Shown piece by piece: positions 1-11,350 of a stretch of 64,000 nt of DNA (position 1 is its first letter; the number at the start of each line of letters is the position of its first letter). The DNA is taken from NCBI GenBank assembly GCA_014058105.1, contig JACGCM010001129.1:3545001-3609000 (forward strand), given 5' to 3'. Under the pieces are notes generated by a model, which was given only the letters and a program-made list of their open reading frames with translations, was not told the DNA's origin and did not search any database. The DNA comes from Kingdonia uniflora (lineage: Eukaryota; Streptophyta; Magnoliopsida; Ranunculales; Circaeasteraceae). A program made the position numbers and the translations under genes.

Positions 1-340
1 TGCGATAGAGTCAGGATTGAGGTAGGTAATGCGTATGAGAAAGAGATGTCAGCGGTCCTCTCCTTCTTTATATCAGAGTTCAATTAATTAGAGGCAGAGA
101 GTAAAACGGTGTATGATGGTTTAGTTGCAAAAGATGTGCAGTGCGAAATGAGGTTGATTCGATCGGAGTACCTAGATCCTATGGTGGTAAAAATTGGTAT
201 TCTTAAATGGAAGATAATTAGGGGAAGGAAAACAGATTGTCATTGAGAGGATGCCAGAGATTATCCGCAAGCATTTGCATCGGCATGGGGAGAGTTTGGG
301 GGGTGATGATGTGATCGAGAGTTCCAGCGATAGTGACTGA
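1..340 (+). pseudogene. C-terminal fragment of a decayed coiled-coil, transposon-associated ORF
   Basis: Frame 1 from base 1 reads a charged, helix-forming stretch with one TAA. The frame then shifts, and the last 32 codons (245-340) end in the acidic C-terminus ESSSDSD before TGA. The composition resembles the long coiled-coil proteins often found beside plant Tat-type Gypsy elements; that is family memory, not a search. The start lies outside the window. It has at least one stop and one frameshift, so it is a relic. No function can be assigned. Confidence 0.35.
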
Positions 341-516
341 TGATGGGAAAGATAGAAGAATATAATAGGTATATAACTGTTAAAAAGTAGTGTGAATGAT
401 CTGTATGTATGTATACTGACCTTTGTATGAACCAATTGTATTGTTGTCTTCTTACATGGCATTTTAGTCATCTGATAAGAGGGTGGCTTGGAAGAAGGAA
501 TACGCAATCTGAACTG

Positions 517-646
517 TATAGACGATCAGTTTGGCTGTAGCAACAAACGATTTGTAACGTATAGAGGATCAATTTGGCTAAAGCAACAAACAACTATTAA
601 TCGAACTGAAATATAGTAGAGGATCAACTTGGCTAAAGCAATAAAA
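517..646 (+). repeat. Three degenerate copies of a ~32 bp repeat
   Basis: Copies at about 517-548, 560-591 and 614-646 share a core like GATCAATTTGGCTAAAGCAA. Spacing is 43-54 bp. No coding or known regulatory meaning is visible. Confidence 0.6.
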
Positions 647-1603
647 TGACCTTATTTCTACTGATGCTGATCTCTTTCAAGACAATCTCGAGCTCAACAC
701 CTTCTAGAGCTGCAGTATCAAGCAACGATTCTTTTCTCGGCACTTTAGATTGAGGACCTGCAACATAACACAGCAAATTGGTCAACAAACACAGAGCGGC
801 GTACAACTACAACAATTCGATATCGTATACTTACTTTTCTTCAAAGTTATATATACAAGGTTCATGGGTTCCTCACCCATTCTCTAAATATAATCACCTT
901 TCACCCATATCATATTATCGTTCCAAGCTCGTCTTGCTGAATTCAGATTAAAGAAAAGAGGTCGGGACAAACTATAACATAAATATGCGCCTTTAGTTGC
1001 CGTATAATGTTTCAGAGAATAAAACTGCTAAACATCTACAAGAGTTATTCTCCTCTCCACCTCATTCTCCTCCCACAATCTATTCAGATTATCACAAATG
1101 TTTATCACCTCCCATATATTCCCATTCAAATGGGCAAGACAAGCCTCTATGGTATTCAAAATACCTTTAGCAAGATTGATAAGAGGTAGTCTCAGTCTGT
1201 ATTATAACTGAGAAAGATAGCATAGAAAACCCTGATCCAAGTCGCTTTGGACATTCCCATTAAAGTACTCAAAGAAGATCGATTCTTCTACCCTTCTCTC
1301 CGATTTCTCCTATTCTAAATTGGGAAACAAGAAGAAATGTTCTTCCCCAACTGGTACAGTACAACCCCTAAATGACCAACCGGCGTGCTCTATGACATTA
1401 CCCCATTTTCTACCTAAACTACTTTTTATTTTATAAAATTCTTTGAATACATCAGACTTTGGAGGATAATATAACAAATGACCAGGGAAATCCATAAATT
1501 GTACTTCATTCTCCCCCTTAGAGTTTACATCTACAGCTTCTACATTATCAGACTCACCCATATGACCAGAGGTCGACGTCTTCATATAAGGTAAAACCTC
1601 CAT
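640..1603 (-). pseudogene. Decayed antisense ORF, TE-associated coiled-coil protein type
   Basis: On the minus strand a clean stretch of 97 codons (1603-1310) is followed by broken coding sequence. One part reads ARRAWNDNM and another VKGDY before a plausible GTAAGT donor at 834. After a 77 bp gap and a TTGCAG acceptor at 758, a second exon reads RKESLLD and later SISRNK. These motifs and their exon order match, from memory, a coiled-coil protein family commonly annotated near plant Gypsy elements. The ORF lies antisense to the LTR at 4514 and between the window edge and that LTR, the position of extra antisense ORFs in some Tat-lineage elements. Several stops and frame changes make it a pseudogene. 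Confidence 0.4.
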
Positions 1604-4500
1604 AACGGATATAGGCTTGAGAATGAGGCTAGTTTCTATAACAGATTCTCTTTACACCTCAACCTATATACAGGTCCAGGTATTCTATAATTTTCTCAAT
1701 CATTATGTTTTGCTTATACACATCCATACATACATACACATACATATACATTTATCATGTACATATATCTTATTTCATACAAATCAAATAGGTTTTCTCA
1801 AAAGATTACTTTAAATAGCAAGTTTTTCCAATTTTGAAAACTCAAAAATATCGTAATTTCCATTTAAAAAATTTGCAATCACAAAATCCTATCTCAATCA
1901 CTAACCTTCAATGTCTAAGTTTGAGTCAGAAATAGTGCTCAATCCCTTATTCACAATGGCACTGCACACCCAATGCCTTGACTCTGCCTTCATAGCCTTC
2001 TCCCTCCTTCTACAATGATTGCCTAATCTCTTACTCAAATCTTAGCAACTTCCTCTCTTTTCTCCCCTTCTGTTCTGGCAATTTTTTGAGTTTAATAAAC
2101 GTTTAAATGAAGAAGATGAACTATTATTTATATTTTCTTTCTTTAACTATTGAAAATTATTGGGCCTCGCACAAGCCACCCTTAGTTTTGGAACTGAGGT
2201 ATCCCTTTTACAATTAATGTCAAACGTTTCATACATTTTCGGTGAAAATGTCTTCCCATCTTTATCCCACAACCTATATTTTAATATATTTTTCTCTCTT
2301 ACCCAAATTTCTCCCTAACCTTTTTACACTCATGATGACTCTATACTCATACGTAATCAGACTTTTTCTACCCTTACACAAAAGACAAAAATTAAAATTG
2401 ATCTATTTTTTTTATTCCTACTTCTACAACTTATAGAACTACTGACGTCATTTCTAATGTTCTAGCATTTCAAAATTTTAAAAACTTTATTCACAAAAGC
2501 TTCTAACAATATTTACAACAAAATAGGAACATATTTAAGATAAACATTCTACCTACATTCCATTAAAATTATTTGATCTAATTTAGTTCGCTCCCTCAAA
2601 TATAATTACTCATAAAACATCCCAGATGCCCTGGAGTACCACACCTAATCAGTTCACCCCCAGCCATCCTCTCATCTTCCACAACAATCCGCCTTACAGC
2701 AGCTTTCCGAGCTTCAGTCTCCATAATCACTTTACGGAATATCTTCGAGTAAAAGTGATGCCAATCTCATGTTCCCTCACCTTCGCATCTAAGCCTTCAA
2801 ACTGGATTTCAGATTCAGGCAAGTTAGCATCATAATCTAGCAGCCCAAAAATCCTCCCCCGTACTTCTACAATCTTTATAGCTAAACGCCCTTTTAACGC
2901 ATAATGAGCTCTTTAAGAACGAGTCCTCACCATTTTTATTGCTTCTTCCTCTCTACATAACCTTTCAAGCAATATTTATACACTACTTAGAGATAATATC
3001 AAGTCCTCCACATTCAGTATATTATAAACCCTATCTACCCCACTTTGCTAAAACTAGAAACCCTAGGATCATGATAGAAAGTTATTTAAATTTATCTTTC
3101 CAAATCGACCTTATTAAAATTCGTCCATTCCCATTTTCGAACTAACTTTCCCCAACTCTCCCCACTATAATCCATTTCTAACAATACCTCCATAACTTGA
3201 TATTTCACCTTCTACATATTATATTCTTTGTGCAAATATTGCTCCTAGCACGATTCTTGGAATCTAATCAGTTCGATACACATTTTAAAATATATCTATT
3301 TTACATCTTTAAATATTTCTTCAACAGGTCAACTGATACATCATACCAGTTCAACTGGCAATACTCTTTTTTAGTTCATTTTCTGCAAACACAACATAAC
3401 ATTTTTATACTCCAACATATATTTCATGCTCAATTTAAGTAATAACTGCTAATTCGATCTATCAACACAATTTTTGGACAAATACCTTTCATTAGATCGA
3501 ATATTATTTACATAATATTTTACAGATGACAAGTCATTCAGATATTTCTACATATCGATCTACAGGTTACATTATATTACAGTTTTCAACACTATTTCTT
3601 TCCAAAACTCTTCTGCAAGAAAAGTCTAGGCAATCCTTCACATCAATTACTTCCACAAGACATTGAGGAAGCTAGTGGCATTAGTACTTAAACCAACCTT
3701 CAGCAAGAGGTACTCTTTTACGACATAGAGCAATGATTGTACAGAAGAAGATTTCCACTCTCCATCTCCCTTCTCCACCACCACTGTTTCTTCCTCCATA
3801 ACCCCCACCAGCTGAGAGTTGGTAAAGATTAAAGGAGGTTCTACTTTAGAACCCAATCCCTCATAGAATATCGGGAGTACTACCTCGAATATACGCTAGC
3901 CTCCACATTTGTCTCCTAAACCTTGCCCCCCGCCAACAAGCAAAGGCATATCTGACGCTGCTCCCCAGCCAGAACCACATAGTAGAACCTCCACATATGG
4001 TAGTAATCATCCTCAGCTTCAGCCGCTTCTTTCTCCATCATCCAATGATAAGTTAATTGTATGGAAATGGGTATGGGAAACTTCAAAGCTTGGTTGCCAA
4101 AGTAACACAAATTTATCCTCTGAACTTCAGCAGTCACCCTCTCCTCATATACTTGTCACCTGGTCATCACCATTCTTACAACAGAGTACAGCAGTAAATA
4201 CTTACAGCAACAAGATACTTTTATAAAGATGGCAGATGCTACAGTACAAGTACTATTTATATCAGACCATATTCAATGCATAGAAACATTTCTGAGGCAG
4301 TCATCATTCAAAAAACAGCTTATCTCGGAACACCAAACATCAAGTACATCAATCCTTTCCACCATCATAAATGTCAGATATAGTCTTCCATAAATAATTA
4401 TCGAGTACCCAACCAGTCTAATTCCCCATCAATACATCATCACTTTCTAACTTCCAACATCAACAGTCAAAATGTTCTTTCTCAACCAAATCTACCAGTT
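1604..4500. other. Internal region with no recognisable gene
   Basis: This stretch is AT-rich with long pyrimidine-rich runs on the plus strand. Only short ORFs occur, such as minus-strand runs at 3647-3856 and 3916-4137 in different frames, and none shows a domain I recognise. It probably belongs to the 3' internal part of the Tat-like element whose LTR starts at 4514. Confidence 0.4.
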
Positions 4501-5107
4501 GCGAGGGGGCAATTGTAGGGGCCTATCCCTCGACCTAGTCCAAACTCGAACTACCTTAATATCAGACTCATGTATTACAAGTGTGACATGTACAGTCAGT
4601 GTTGCTACCTAGACCACGAACTGATAAAGAACGAAGATCGAGCACTACAACAAAATATGAACAAGTTAAATCCCCCACAAACTAAACAGTTTCACGTTCA
4701 ACTACCACTTGCCTCATTATTCGGAGAACATGCGTGCTTCTACACGATAGCGAGCTGCAGCTAAGGTCTATATAAAGAAAAAGTTCTAAAGGAGATAAGG
4801 ACCAGAAAAAACAAATTTTCTATACTCTAATACATAAATTTCTAGATTCTAAACACCACAAAACTTCTTATTTCAAGATCAAGCATTTCTAGTTCCAGAG
4901 ATTACTTGTAATAAGATATCAGTCTCAAACAATAAAAGTTACAGTTACTAAACCCTCAACTAAAGGTTGTAGTTTTTTACCTATTCAAAGGTTTTTCATG
5001 CTAAATTACTATTGTCATTTCTCATATTATACTCATTTTTGTCACAGGTACATTTGGTGTAAGATCTAATTTTGAGTTATTTTGAGATACAAAATTAGGC
5101 CATTACA
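4501..5107 (+). mobile_element. Polypurine tract and 3' LTR of a Tat-like Gypsy element (T1)
   Basis: A purine-rich tract at 4501-4512 (GCGAGGGGGCAA) directly precedes TGTAGGGGCC at 4514. The proposed LTR ends with GGCCATTACA at 5107, so the ends are imperfect inverted repeats (TGTAGGGGCC against TGTAATGGCC). Inside is a TATA-type promoter (TCTATATAAAG near 4768). Length is 594 bp. The tract sets plus-strand orientation, so the internal region runs left out of the window. The lineage is inferred from the antisense ORF, not from pol sequence. The right boundary could be off by a few bases. Confidence 0.5.
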
Positions 5108-5115
5108 CTATTGGT

Positions 5116-5673
5116 TATAAAAGGTATCAAGAAGGATCTTACGAGGCTGATTTTGCTCAAAATGAGATTAATGCAGTCAAGTCTCAGTTGGTAGCACTTT
5201 GAGAAGCCTAACTTTTGTGGGAAGAGGAGTAGAGAAAAGAATTGGATTAGCTAAAAGTTGATAATGCAAAGGAGAGAGAAGAATCTTTAAATATCCTAAA
5301 GTTGACCTTCGAAGATGATTCTAGGGATCAAATTCTAAAGTTTAGAAAGGCAATGGAAGTTGAGATGGTTTTGGAGGTCGAGAAGGTAACCCAAGTTGGC
5401 CTCAATTCTCTGAAAGCATTGTAAGCTAAGTTTACTATGGTAGAGCTCAACTTGATGGTGGATTGGAAGAATCATTATAAGGATTTGGATACAAATCATG
5501 GAGAGATTGTTGACGACTTCGGTGATGAAATTGTGGCTGTACCTAATGATGATGCACCTGTATCATAGGCGGGCAACGCTGGTGATAGAACGGAGGAGGT
5601 GCTTGATGATCTCATTCCTGGTCTCCCTATAAATGATGTAGAGCTTGTTGTAAATGATAGTGCAGAAGTTTAA
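5116..5673 (+). pseudogene. Decayed coiled-coil ORF with six in-frame stops
   Basis: One reading frame of 186 codons stays open apart from six stops (TGA, TAA, TAG, TAG, TAA, TAG) and needs no frameshift. The product is rich in E, K, D and L and helix-forming, with an acidic tail ending SAEV before TAA at 5671. Most stops fit C-to-T changes of CAA, CAG or CGA. It begins just beside the T1 LTR, so T1 may have inserted into it. A minus-strand Gypsy integrase relic lies beyond the CACTA element at 18320, so this may be the antisense ORF of a second Tat-like element. Confidence 0.45.
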
Positions 5674-6204
5674 ATTGCTTGAGTGTTGTGAGTGTAGTAT
5701 GAACTTTGTAATTTTGAAATGATGTACGAGTGATCAACCTGACCGTTACTTTGATTAATATTTGTGCAAAGTTAAATATTCAAGACTTAATTTTAGCAAT
5801 TTTGATATCACAGCGTAAGTTTGTTGCGATCTACAAAGTTCCAATTTAAATAGAATGAGGTTGACGGTTATCATGAAATGATAAGCTTCAAATGAAGTTG
5901 ATATATTTCCCTTCGATCAAATGATCTGTGTGATATATATCCTCGAATGATTGAGATGTGGGTCAAACGTATTGCCTTTGAGGCTTTATCGAAATAATAC
6001 ATTTTTGAATAATAATTTTATTCAATGATTGATTGTGACAATACAAATGTTCCTATTAGGGTAAATGAAATTTTGAAGTTATAACCCTTATTAGTAGAAT
6101 CTTTTCAGATGTGTTGTATTCTAAGGATTTTGCAATTGTACTTTGTCTTATGTCATTAATCAGTAGGTTCTACTATATGTCTTGTCACTGATGATGTAGG
6201 GGTC
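5674..6204. other. Non-coding flank
   Basis: AT-rich sequence without a supported ORF. It probably continues the element that contains the coiled-coil ORF at 5116-5673 and ends where the CACTA terminus begins. Confidence 0.4.
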
Positions 6205-6351
6205 CACTACACCAATTTTGGCAAAATATCATAGACTTTGTCTGTGGTAAAATACTATTTTCCATGAGCTTTAGTTGTGGTGGAGGTCTATAGTAAAAGG
6301 TGCGTGGTAATTTTTTGCAACAAACTTTATCCGAGCTTAACATACTATTTC

Positions 6352-6372
6352 ACCACAGATTCAATCTGTGGT
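6352..6372. repeat. Subterminal palindrome of the CACTA element
   Basis: ACCACAGATT, one base, AATCTGTGGT form a near-perfect 21 bp inverted repeat. Related CCACAGAT and TCTGTGGT words recur in the first 250 bp of the element, as expected for CACTA subterminal transposase-binding repeats. Confidence 0.55.
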
Positions 6373-6569
6373 TAATTTATTGCCACAGATATAAATTGTG
6401 TTATGAAATAAGGTAAGACGCAATGTCAATCCGTGGTAATTTTTTTTCATTTTTTCAAAAAAAATCCCCAATTATATCAAAATTATACTTCATAATTTTA
6501 AATGCTCTAAAAATACACCTACTTTACATGTAGCTTTGCATTAGATCATATTTTAAGTTATAATATATT

Positions 6570-7156
6570 TGTTAGGTTGTGGCTCAAAAATAGGGGAAGT
6601 CGTTCGAACGAGACATAATGTTGTTCGAACGAAAAAGTTTCTGTTAAAGTCGTTCAAACGAGACTTAGGTCGTTCGATAGAAAATGCTCTATTTGTTTTG
6701 TAAGTTCATTTTGAAGGGGATATATTCCATCGCGATGGTTTATCTCACGATGCATACTTCACTGATGACCTAATAGAAAGTCTATAAATATAAAGTGTTA
6801 GTTAAAGGCCTCTAAATAGTGAGAGAAAAAAGTTAGAGAGATAAAAGGGAGAAATCTAGTATTTTACTCTAGAGAGATTTCTTGGGCTTTCTTTCTAGGG
6901 TTTCTTGCTGAGGATTATCTGTAAGGGTAGAGGTGAGATAGAGTTATCTTTAAAACTTCTTGTAACCCTAATTGATAATAGATTTATCGTGCTTGTCGGG
7001 GGTAGTTTTGATCCTTTTGGGTTTCTACCTAATTTAAACTTTGTGTATGTGTTTATTACTTTGGATTGAATTCTCTGTGGTTAGAATTTGAGCTTCGATT
7101 CTTGCTCAATCGTATTGTGTTTCCACGTTGCGATTTGCCCCCTCAGTTTCTTAATA
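6570..7156 (+). repeat. Copia LTR A, with primer-binding site just after it
   Basis: LTR of 587 bp from TGTTAGG to CTTAATA. It carries several GTTCGAACGA-type palindromes in its first 120 bp and a TATA-like TCTATAAATATAA near 6781. A primer-binding site, TTGGTGTCAGAGAG at 7159-7172, resembles the initiator-Met type (TGGTATCAGAGC) with one change. Confidence 0.75.
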
Positions 7157-7197
7157 ATTGGTGTCAGAGAGAGGTTTGGGGCAAGTAGAGAAGCAAG

Positions 7198-8566
7198 ATG
7201 GGAGGATCTAAGTACTCTAACGTGATTAAATCTGATGTGGAGAAGTTTGATGGGAAGATCAATTTTGGATTGTGGCAAATACAAGTCCCTGATATCTTGA
7301 TTCAAGGCGGGTTACGCAAGGCACCAAAAGGGAAGCCTAAATCTAAAACTCTTGTTGAAGGTATAGTGGCCCAGAAAGTGGACGACGATGAAGAAGACTG
7401 AGAAGATCATGATTCAAGGGTTGTGAGAGGGATATGTCTTTGTCTCACTAAAAACATTTTGGCAAATGTGGTTGGAGAGAAGACTGCAAAGGGTCTTTGG
7501 AAAAAACTTAAAAGTTTGTACCAAATAAAGAGTCTTTCGAATCACTTATACTCAAGAACGGCTTCGTACGCCTAGGATGGATGAAAATACGAGCGTTGGT
7601 GATCAACTAGGTTCATTGAATAGGATCGCTTTAAAATTGGAATCGATCAGAATTAAAGTTGAGGATGAAGATAAGGCGCTTCAACTCATATGGTCTCTTC
7701 CTTCTACCTTCAAGCATCTTCAATCTACGATGATGTATGGGAAGGAAATTTTAAGCTTTGAGGAGGTTATAAGTACACTTCTTTTCGTGAAAAGAAGGCT
7801 TAAGGGTAGCGAATCCCCTGTAGAAAACACGGCGATGGTGATTAATGAGAAGAGAAGCTTTAATAAGTTTAAAAAATAAACTTGTTAGAGCTGTGGACAA
7901 TCATGTCATTATAGATCGATCGGATTGCAAGCTGGGAAAGGTAAAGGAGCAAGTTCGACAAAGGGCTCTGAAAGTAATACTAACAAACTAGGGACGGTTA
8001 CTAATAATAATGGTGATGAGGTACTCCTCATGTTTGATAGTGGGGCTTTATTGCATGTATGCGTACACAAGGCATGGTTCAGAAAATATGCAAGGTGTGA
8101 GGGTAGACAGTTTATGTCGACGAGCGGTGGCTCTCGAAGGCCGATTTTGGGAGTGGATGATATTCGCGTGAGGATGTTTGATGGACGCATTGTAGTTCTT
8201 CATGATGTTCGACATGTGCCGAGTATGACTCATAATCTAATTTTACTTTCCAAATTAGATAATGAGGGTTACAATTACTTAGGGTCAGGTAGAGTAATGA
8301 AAGTTTATCGAAAGTCTCCTTTGATCATGAAGGGAGTTCTAAGCGGGAACTTGTATGTATTGGTCGGTAAATCATTGGGTGGAGATGTGAAGGTTGCATG
8401 TACCGATAGAGCTATGGAGATTTCTCGAAAGGGGAATTTAATTCATGGTGAAGCAATGGCACGGTCTACAAAAATGGTTAGAAATTGGGTATCGGTGGTT
8501 CTAGGAAAAGCCAAGACTCGAGTAATTCTATTAATTGAAAAGTTGCCCATAGGGGTATCGCGATAA
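7198..8566 (+). pseudogene. Copia gag-protease relic, copy 1
   Basis: It starts MGGSKYSNV at 7198, just after the LTR and primer site. The N-terminal two thirds is a UBN2-type Copia gag (FDGKINFGLWQ near residue 20; later LQLIWSLP). A broken CCHC knuckle follows (CGQSCHYRS around 7893-7920). The protease retains FDSGALLHVC around 8033, including the catalytic DSGA, but the segment just upstream, which in copy 2 includes GSHHDKGW, is deleted. Integrase, RT and RNase H are absent: coding sequence runs straight on to GVSR at 8566, and the polypurine tract follows at about 8611. Stops at 7399 and 7877 and a frame change break the reading. It should be unable to move on its own. Confidence 0.75.
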
Positions 8567-8610
8567 GGATACACGATGAATGCAACATAAGAAACAGTTT
8601 TTTCACTGAG

Positions 8611-8827
8611 GTGGAGATTGTTTGGTCGCGGCTCAAAAATAGGGGAAGTTATTCGAATGAGATATAAAGTCATTATTCTCCTTGTCCCAAAGTAATGAAC
8701 CAGCGATATGTAACTCCAATTAACTTTTTTTCATACTAAGTCATTTTGTTCATCTTCATTATTTTATTTCCTTAAAAGTCCCTCACCACCACTAGCAAAC
8801 TCGCAACATAATTCCTTCACTACCATT
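8611..8827 (+). repeat. Polypurine tract, 3' LTR stub and shared spacer, unit 1
   Basis: GAGGTGGAGAT just before 8620 is a typical Copia polypurine tract. The next ~70 bp match the start of the LTR (GGCTCAAAAATAGGGGAAG). Similarity to the LTR then stops and about 135 bp of unrelated sequence follows up to LTR B at 8828. The same stub and spacer occur in unit 2 at 10895-11114. Confidence 0.7.
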
Positions 8828-9400
8828 TGTTGGGTTACGGCTCAAAAACATAAAAAGTCTTTCGAACGAGACATAAAGTTGTTCAAACGAAAAAGCTTTC
8901 CATTGAAGTCATTCGAGCGAGACTTTATTTTGTTCAAACAAAAACTGCAGTGTTTATTATTTGTTAAGTTCGTTCTGAAGGGGATATATTTCAAAGTGAT
9001 GGTTTGTCTCGTGATGCGTACTTTGCTGATGACTTAATAGAAAGTCTATAAATATAGAGTGTAAGTTAAAGACCTTTGAACAGTAAGAAAAAAGAGTTAG
9101 AGAAAGAAAAGGGTGAAATATAGGGTTTTACTCTAGAAAGATTTATTGGGTTTTCTTTCTAGGGTTTCTTGCTGGGATTTATCCGTAAGGGTAGAGGTGA
9201 GATAGAGTGATCACTAAAACTTCTTGTAACCCTAATTGTCAATAGATTCGTCGTACTTGTCGGGAGTGGTTTTGATCCTTTTGGGTTTCCACGTAATTTA
9301 AACCTTGTGTATGTGTTTATTATTTTGGATTAAATTCTTCGGCTTTTGCTCAATCGTATTGTGCTTCCGCGTAACGATTTGCCCCCTCGGTTTCTTAATA
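8828..9400 (+). repeat. Copia LTR B, with primer-binding site just after it
   Basis: LTR of 573 bp from TGTTGGG to CTTAATA, followed by TTGGTGTCATAGAG at 9403. It closely resembles LTR C, sharing GGCTCAAAAACA and GTCTTTCGAACGAGAC near its start. Confidence 0.75.
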
Positions 9401-9441
9401 ATTGGTGTCATAGAGAGGTTTGGGGAGAGTAGAGAAGCAAG

Positions 9442-10824
9442 ATGGGAGGATCTAAGTACTCTAATGTTATTCAATTCGATGTAGAGAAGTTCGATGAGAA
9501 GATCAATTTTGGATTGTGGCAAATACAAGTTCATGATATCTTGATTCAAGGTGGGTTACTCAAGGCACTGAAAGGGAAGCCTATAACTAAAACTCCGGTA
9601 GAAGGTATTGTGGCCCAAAGAGTAGACGACGATGAAAAAGACTGGGAAGATCATTATTCAAGGGCGGTGAGAGGAATACGCCTTTGTCTCGCTAAAATTA
9701 TTTTGGCAAACATGGTTGTAGAGAAGATTACAATGGATCTTTGGGAAAAACTTAAAAGTTTATACCTAACTAAGAGTCTTTCGAATTATGTATACCTCAA
9801 GGAACGGCCTTATGCGCTTAGGATGGATAAGGGTACGAGCGTTGGCGATCACCTAGGTTCTTTGAATAGGATCATTTCAGAATTGGAATCGATCGTAGTT
9901 AAAGTTGAGGATGAAGATAAGACGCTTCAACTCATTTGGTCTCTTCCTTTTGCCTTCAAGCATCTTTAACCTACGTTGATGTACATGAAGGAAACTTTGA
10001 GTTTTGAGGAGGTTATAAGTACGCTTCTTTCCGGGGAGAGAAGACTTAAGGGTAACGAATCCTCTGTGGAAAACTTGGCGATGGTGATTAATGGGAAGAA
10101 AACCTTTAATAAGTTCAAAAAAGGACCTTGTTAGAGTTGTGGTTAATCGGATAATTATAGATTGGATTGCAAAGCTGGAAAAGGTAAAGGAGTAAATTTG
10201 GCAAAGAACTCCAAAAGTGACACTAATAAACTGGCGACGGTAACTCGTAACGATGGTGACGAGGCACTCCTCGTGGTGGCCGCTGATGGTTCTCACCACG
10301 ATAAAGGATGGGTGTTTAATTATGGGGTTATATTTCATGTATGTGCAAACAAGGCATGGCTCGACAATTATGCAAGGTGTGAGGGTAGATAGTTTGTGTC
10401 GACGAGCGGTATCTCTCAAAGGCCAATTTTGGGAGTGGGTGATATTCACGTAAGGAAGTTCGATGGACGCATCGTAGTAATTCATGATGTTCGACATGTG
10501 TCGAGTATGACTCGTAATTTAATTTCACTTTCTAAATTAGATAATGAGGGTTACAATTACTCCGGGCGAGGTAGAGTAGTGAAAGTTTATCGCAAGTCTT
10601 CATTTATCATGAAGGGAGTTCTAAGTGGGAACTTGTATGTATTAGTTGGCAAACCAGTGGGTGAAGATATGAAGGCTGTATGTACCGATAAAGATATGGA
10701 GATTTCTCAAAAGGGGAATTTAGTTCAAGGTGGAGCAATGGTACGGTCTACAAAGATGATCAGAAATTGGGTTCCGATCGGTAGGTCTAGGAAAAGCCGA
10801 AACTTGGGTAATTCTCTTAATTGA
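9442..10824 (+). pseudogene. Copia gag-protease relic, copy 2
   Basis: This copy is in frame from MGGSKYSNV (9442) to a TAA at 9967, about 175 codons of UBN2-type gag (FDEKINFGLWQ; SLSNYVYLKERPYALRM). It continues in the same frame through a broken zinc knuckle (GPC, stop, SCG) into the protease. There the catalytic DSGA has become FNYGV (around 10315), so the protease would be dead. Sequence after STSGISQ follows copy 1 to a stop at 10824. Integrase, RT and RNase H are missing at the same point as in copy 1, so the deletion predates the tandem duplication. Confidence 0.75.
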
Positions 10825-10894
10825 GAAGTTGCCCATAGGAGCAACGCGATAAGGATACAAAATGAATGCAACATAAGTAACAATTTTTTCACCC

Positions 10895-11114
10895 AGGTGG
10901 AGATTGTTAGGTTGCAGCTCAAAAATAGGGGAAGTTATTTGAACGAGACATAAAGTCGTTATTAAACTTCTCCAAAAGCAGTGAACCAACGATTTGCAAC
11001 TCCAACAAACATTGTTTCTTATTAAGCCATTTTTGTTCATCGTCATTATTTTATTTCCTTAAAAGTCCCTCACCACCACCAGCAAACTCACAACATAATT
11101 CCTTAACTACCATT
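10895..11114 (+). repeat. Polypurine tract, 3' LTR stub and shared spacer, unit 2
   Basis: AGGTGGAGAT at 10895-10904 precedes TGTTAGGTTGCAGCTC. After ~60 bp of LTR-like sequence the same spacer seen in unit 1 follows (AGTGAACCAACGATTTGCAA, later AAGTCCCTCACCACCACCAG) up to LTR C. Confidence 0.7.
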
Positions 11115-11350
11115 TGTTGGGTTATGGCTCAAAAACACAGGAAGTCTTTCGAACGAGACATGAAGTCATTCGAACGAAAAAGCTTTCCATTAAAGTCGCT
11201 CGAATGATACTGTATTTTGTTTGAAAAAAAACCGCGGTGTTTGTTTTTTGATAAGTTTGTTCTGATGGGGATATATTCCAAAGTGATGGTTTGTCTCGTG
11301 GTGCGTACTTTGTTGATGACCAAATAAAAAGTCTACAAATATAGAGTGTG

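Noticed and set aside
172..507. Minus-strand 111-codon ORF
   Set aside because: Low-complexity Ser/Pro/His composition with no domain; it overlaps the coiled-coil relic on the other strand and looks like a chance ORF.
9877..10497. Minus-strand 206-codon ORF
   Set aside because: It is the reverse shadow of the Copia gag-protease copy 2.
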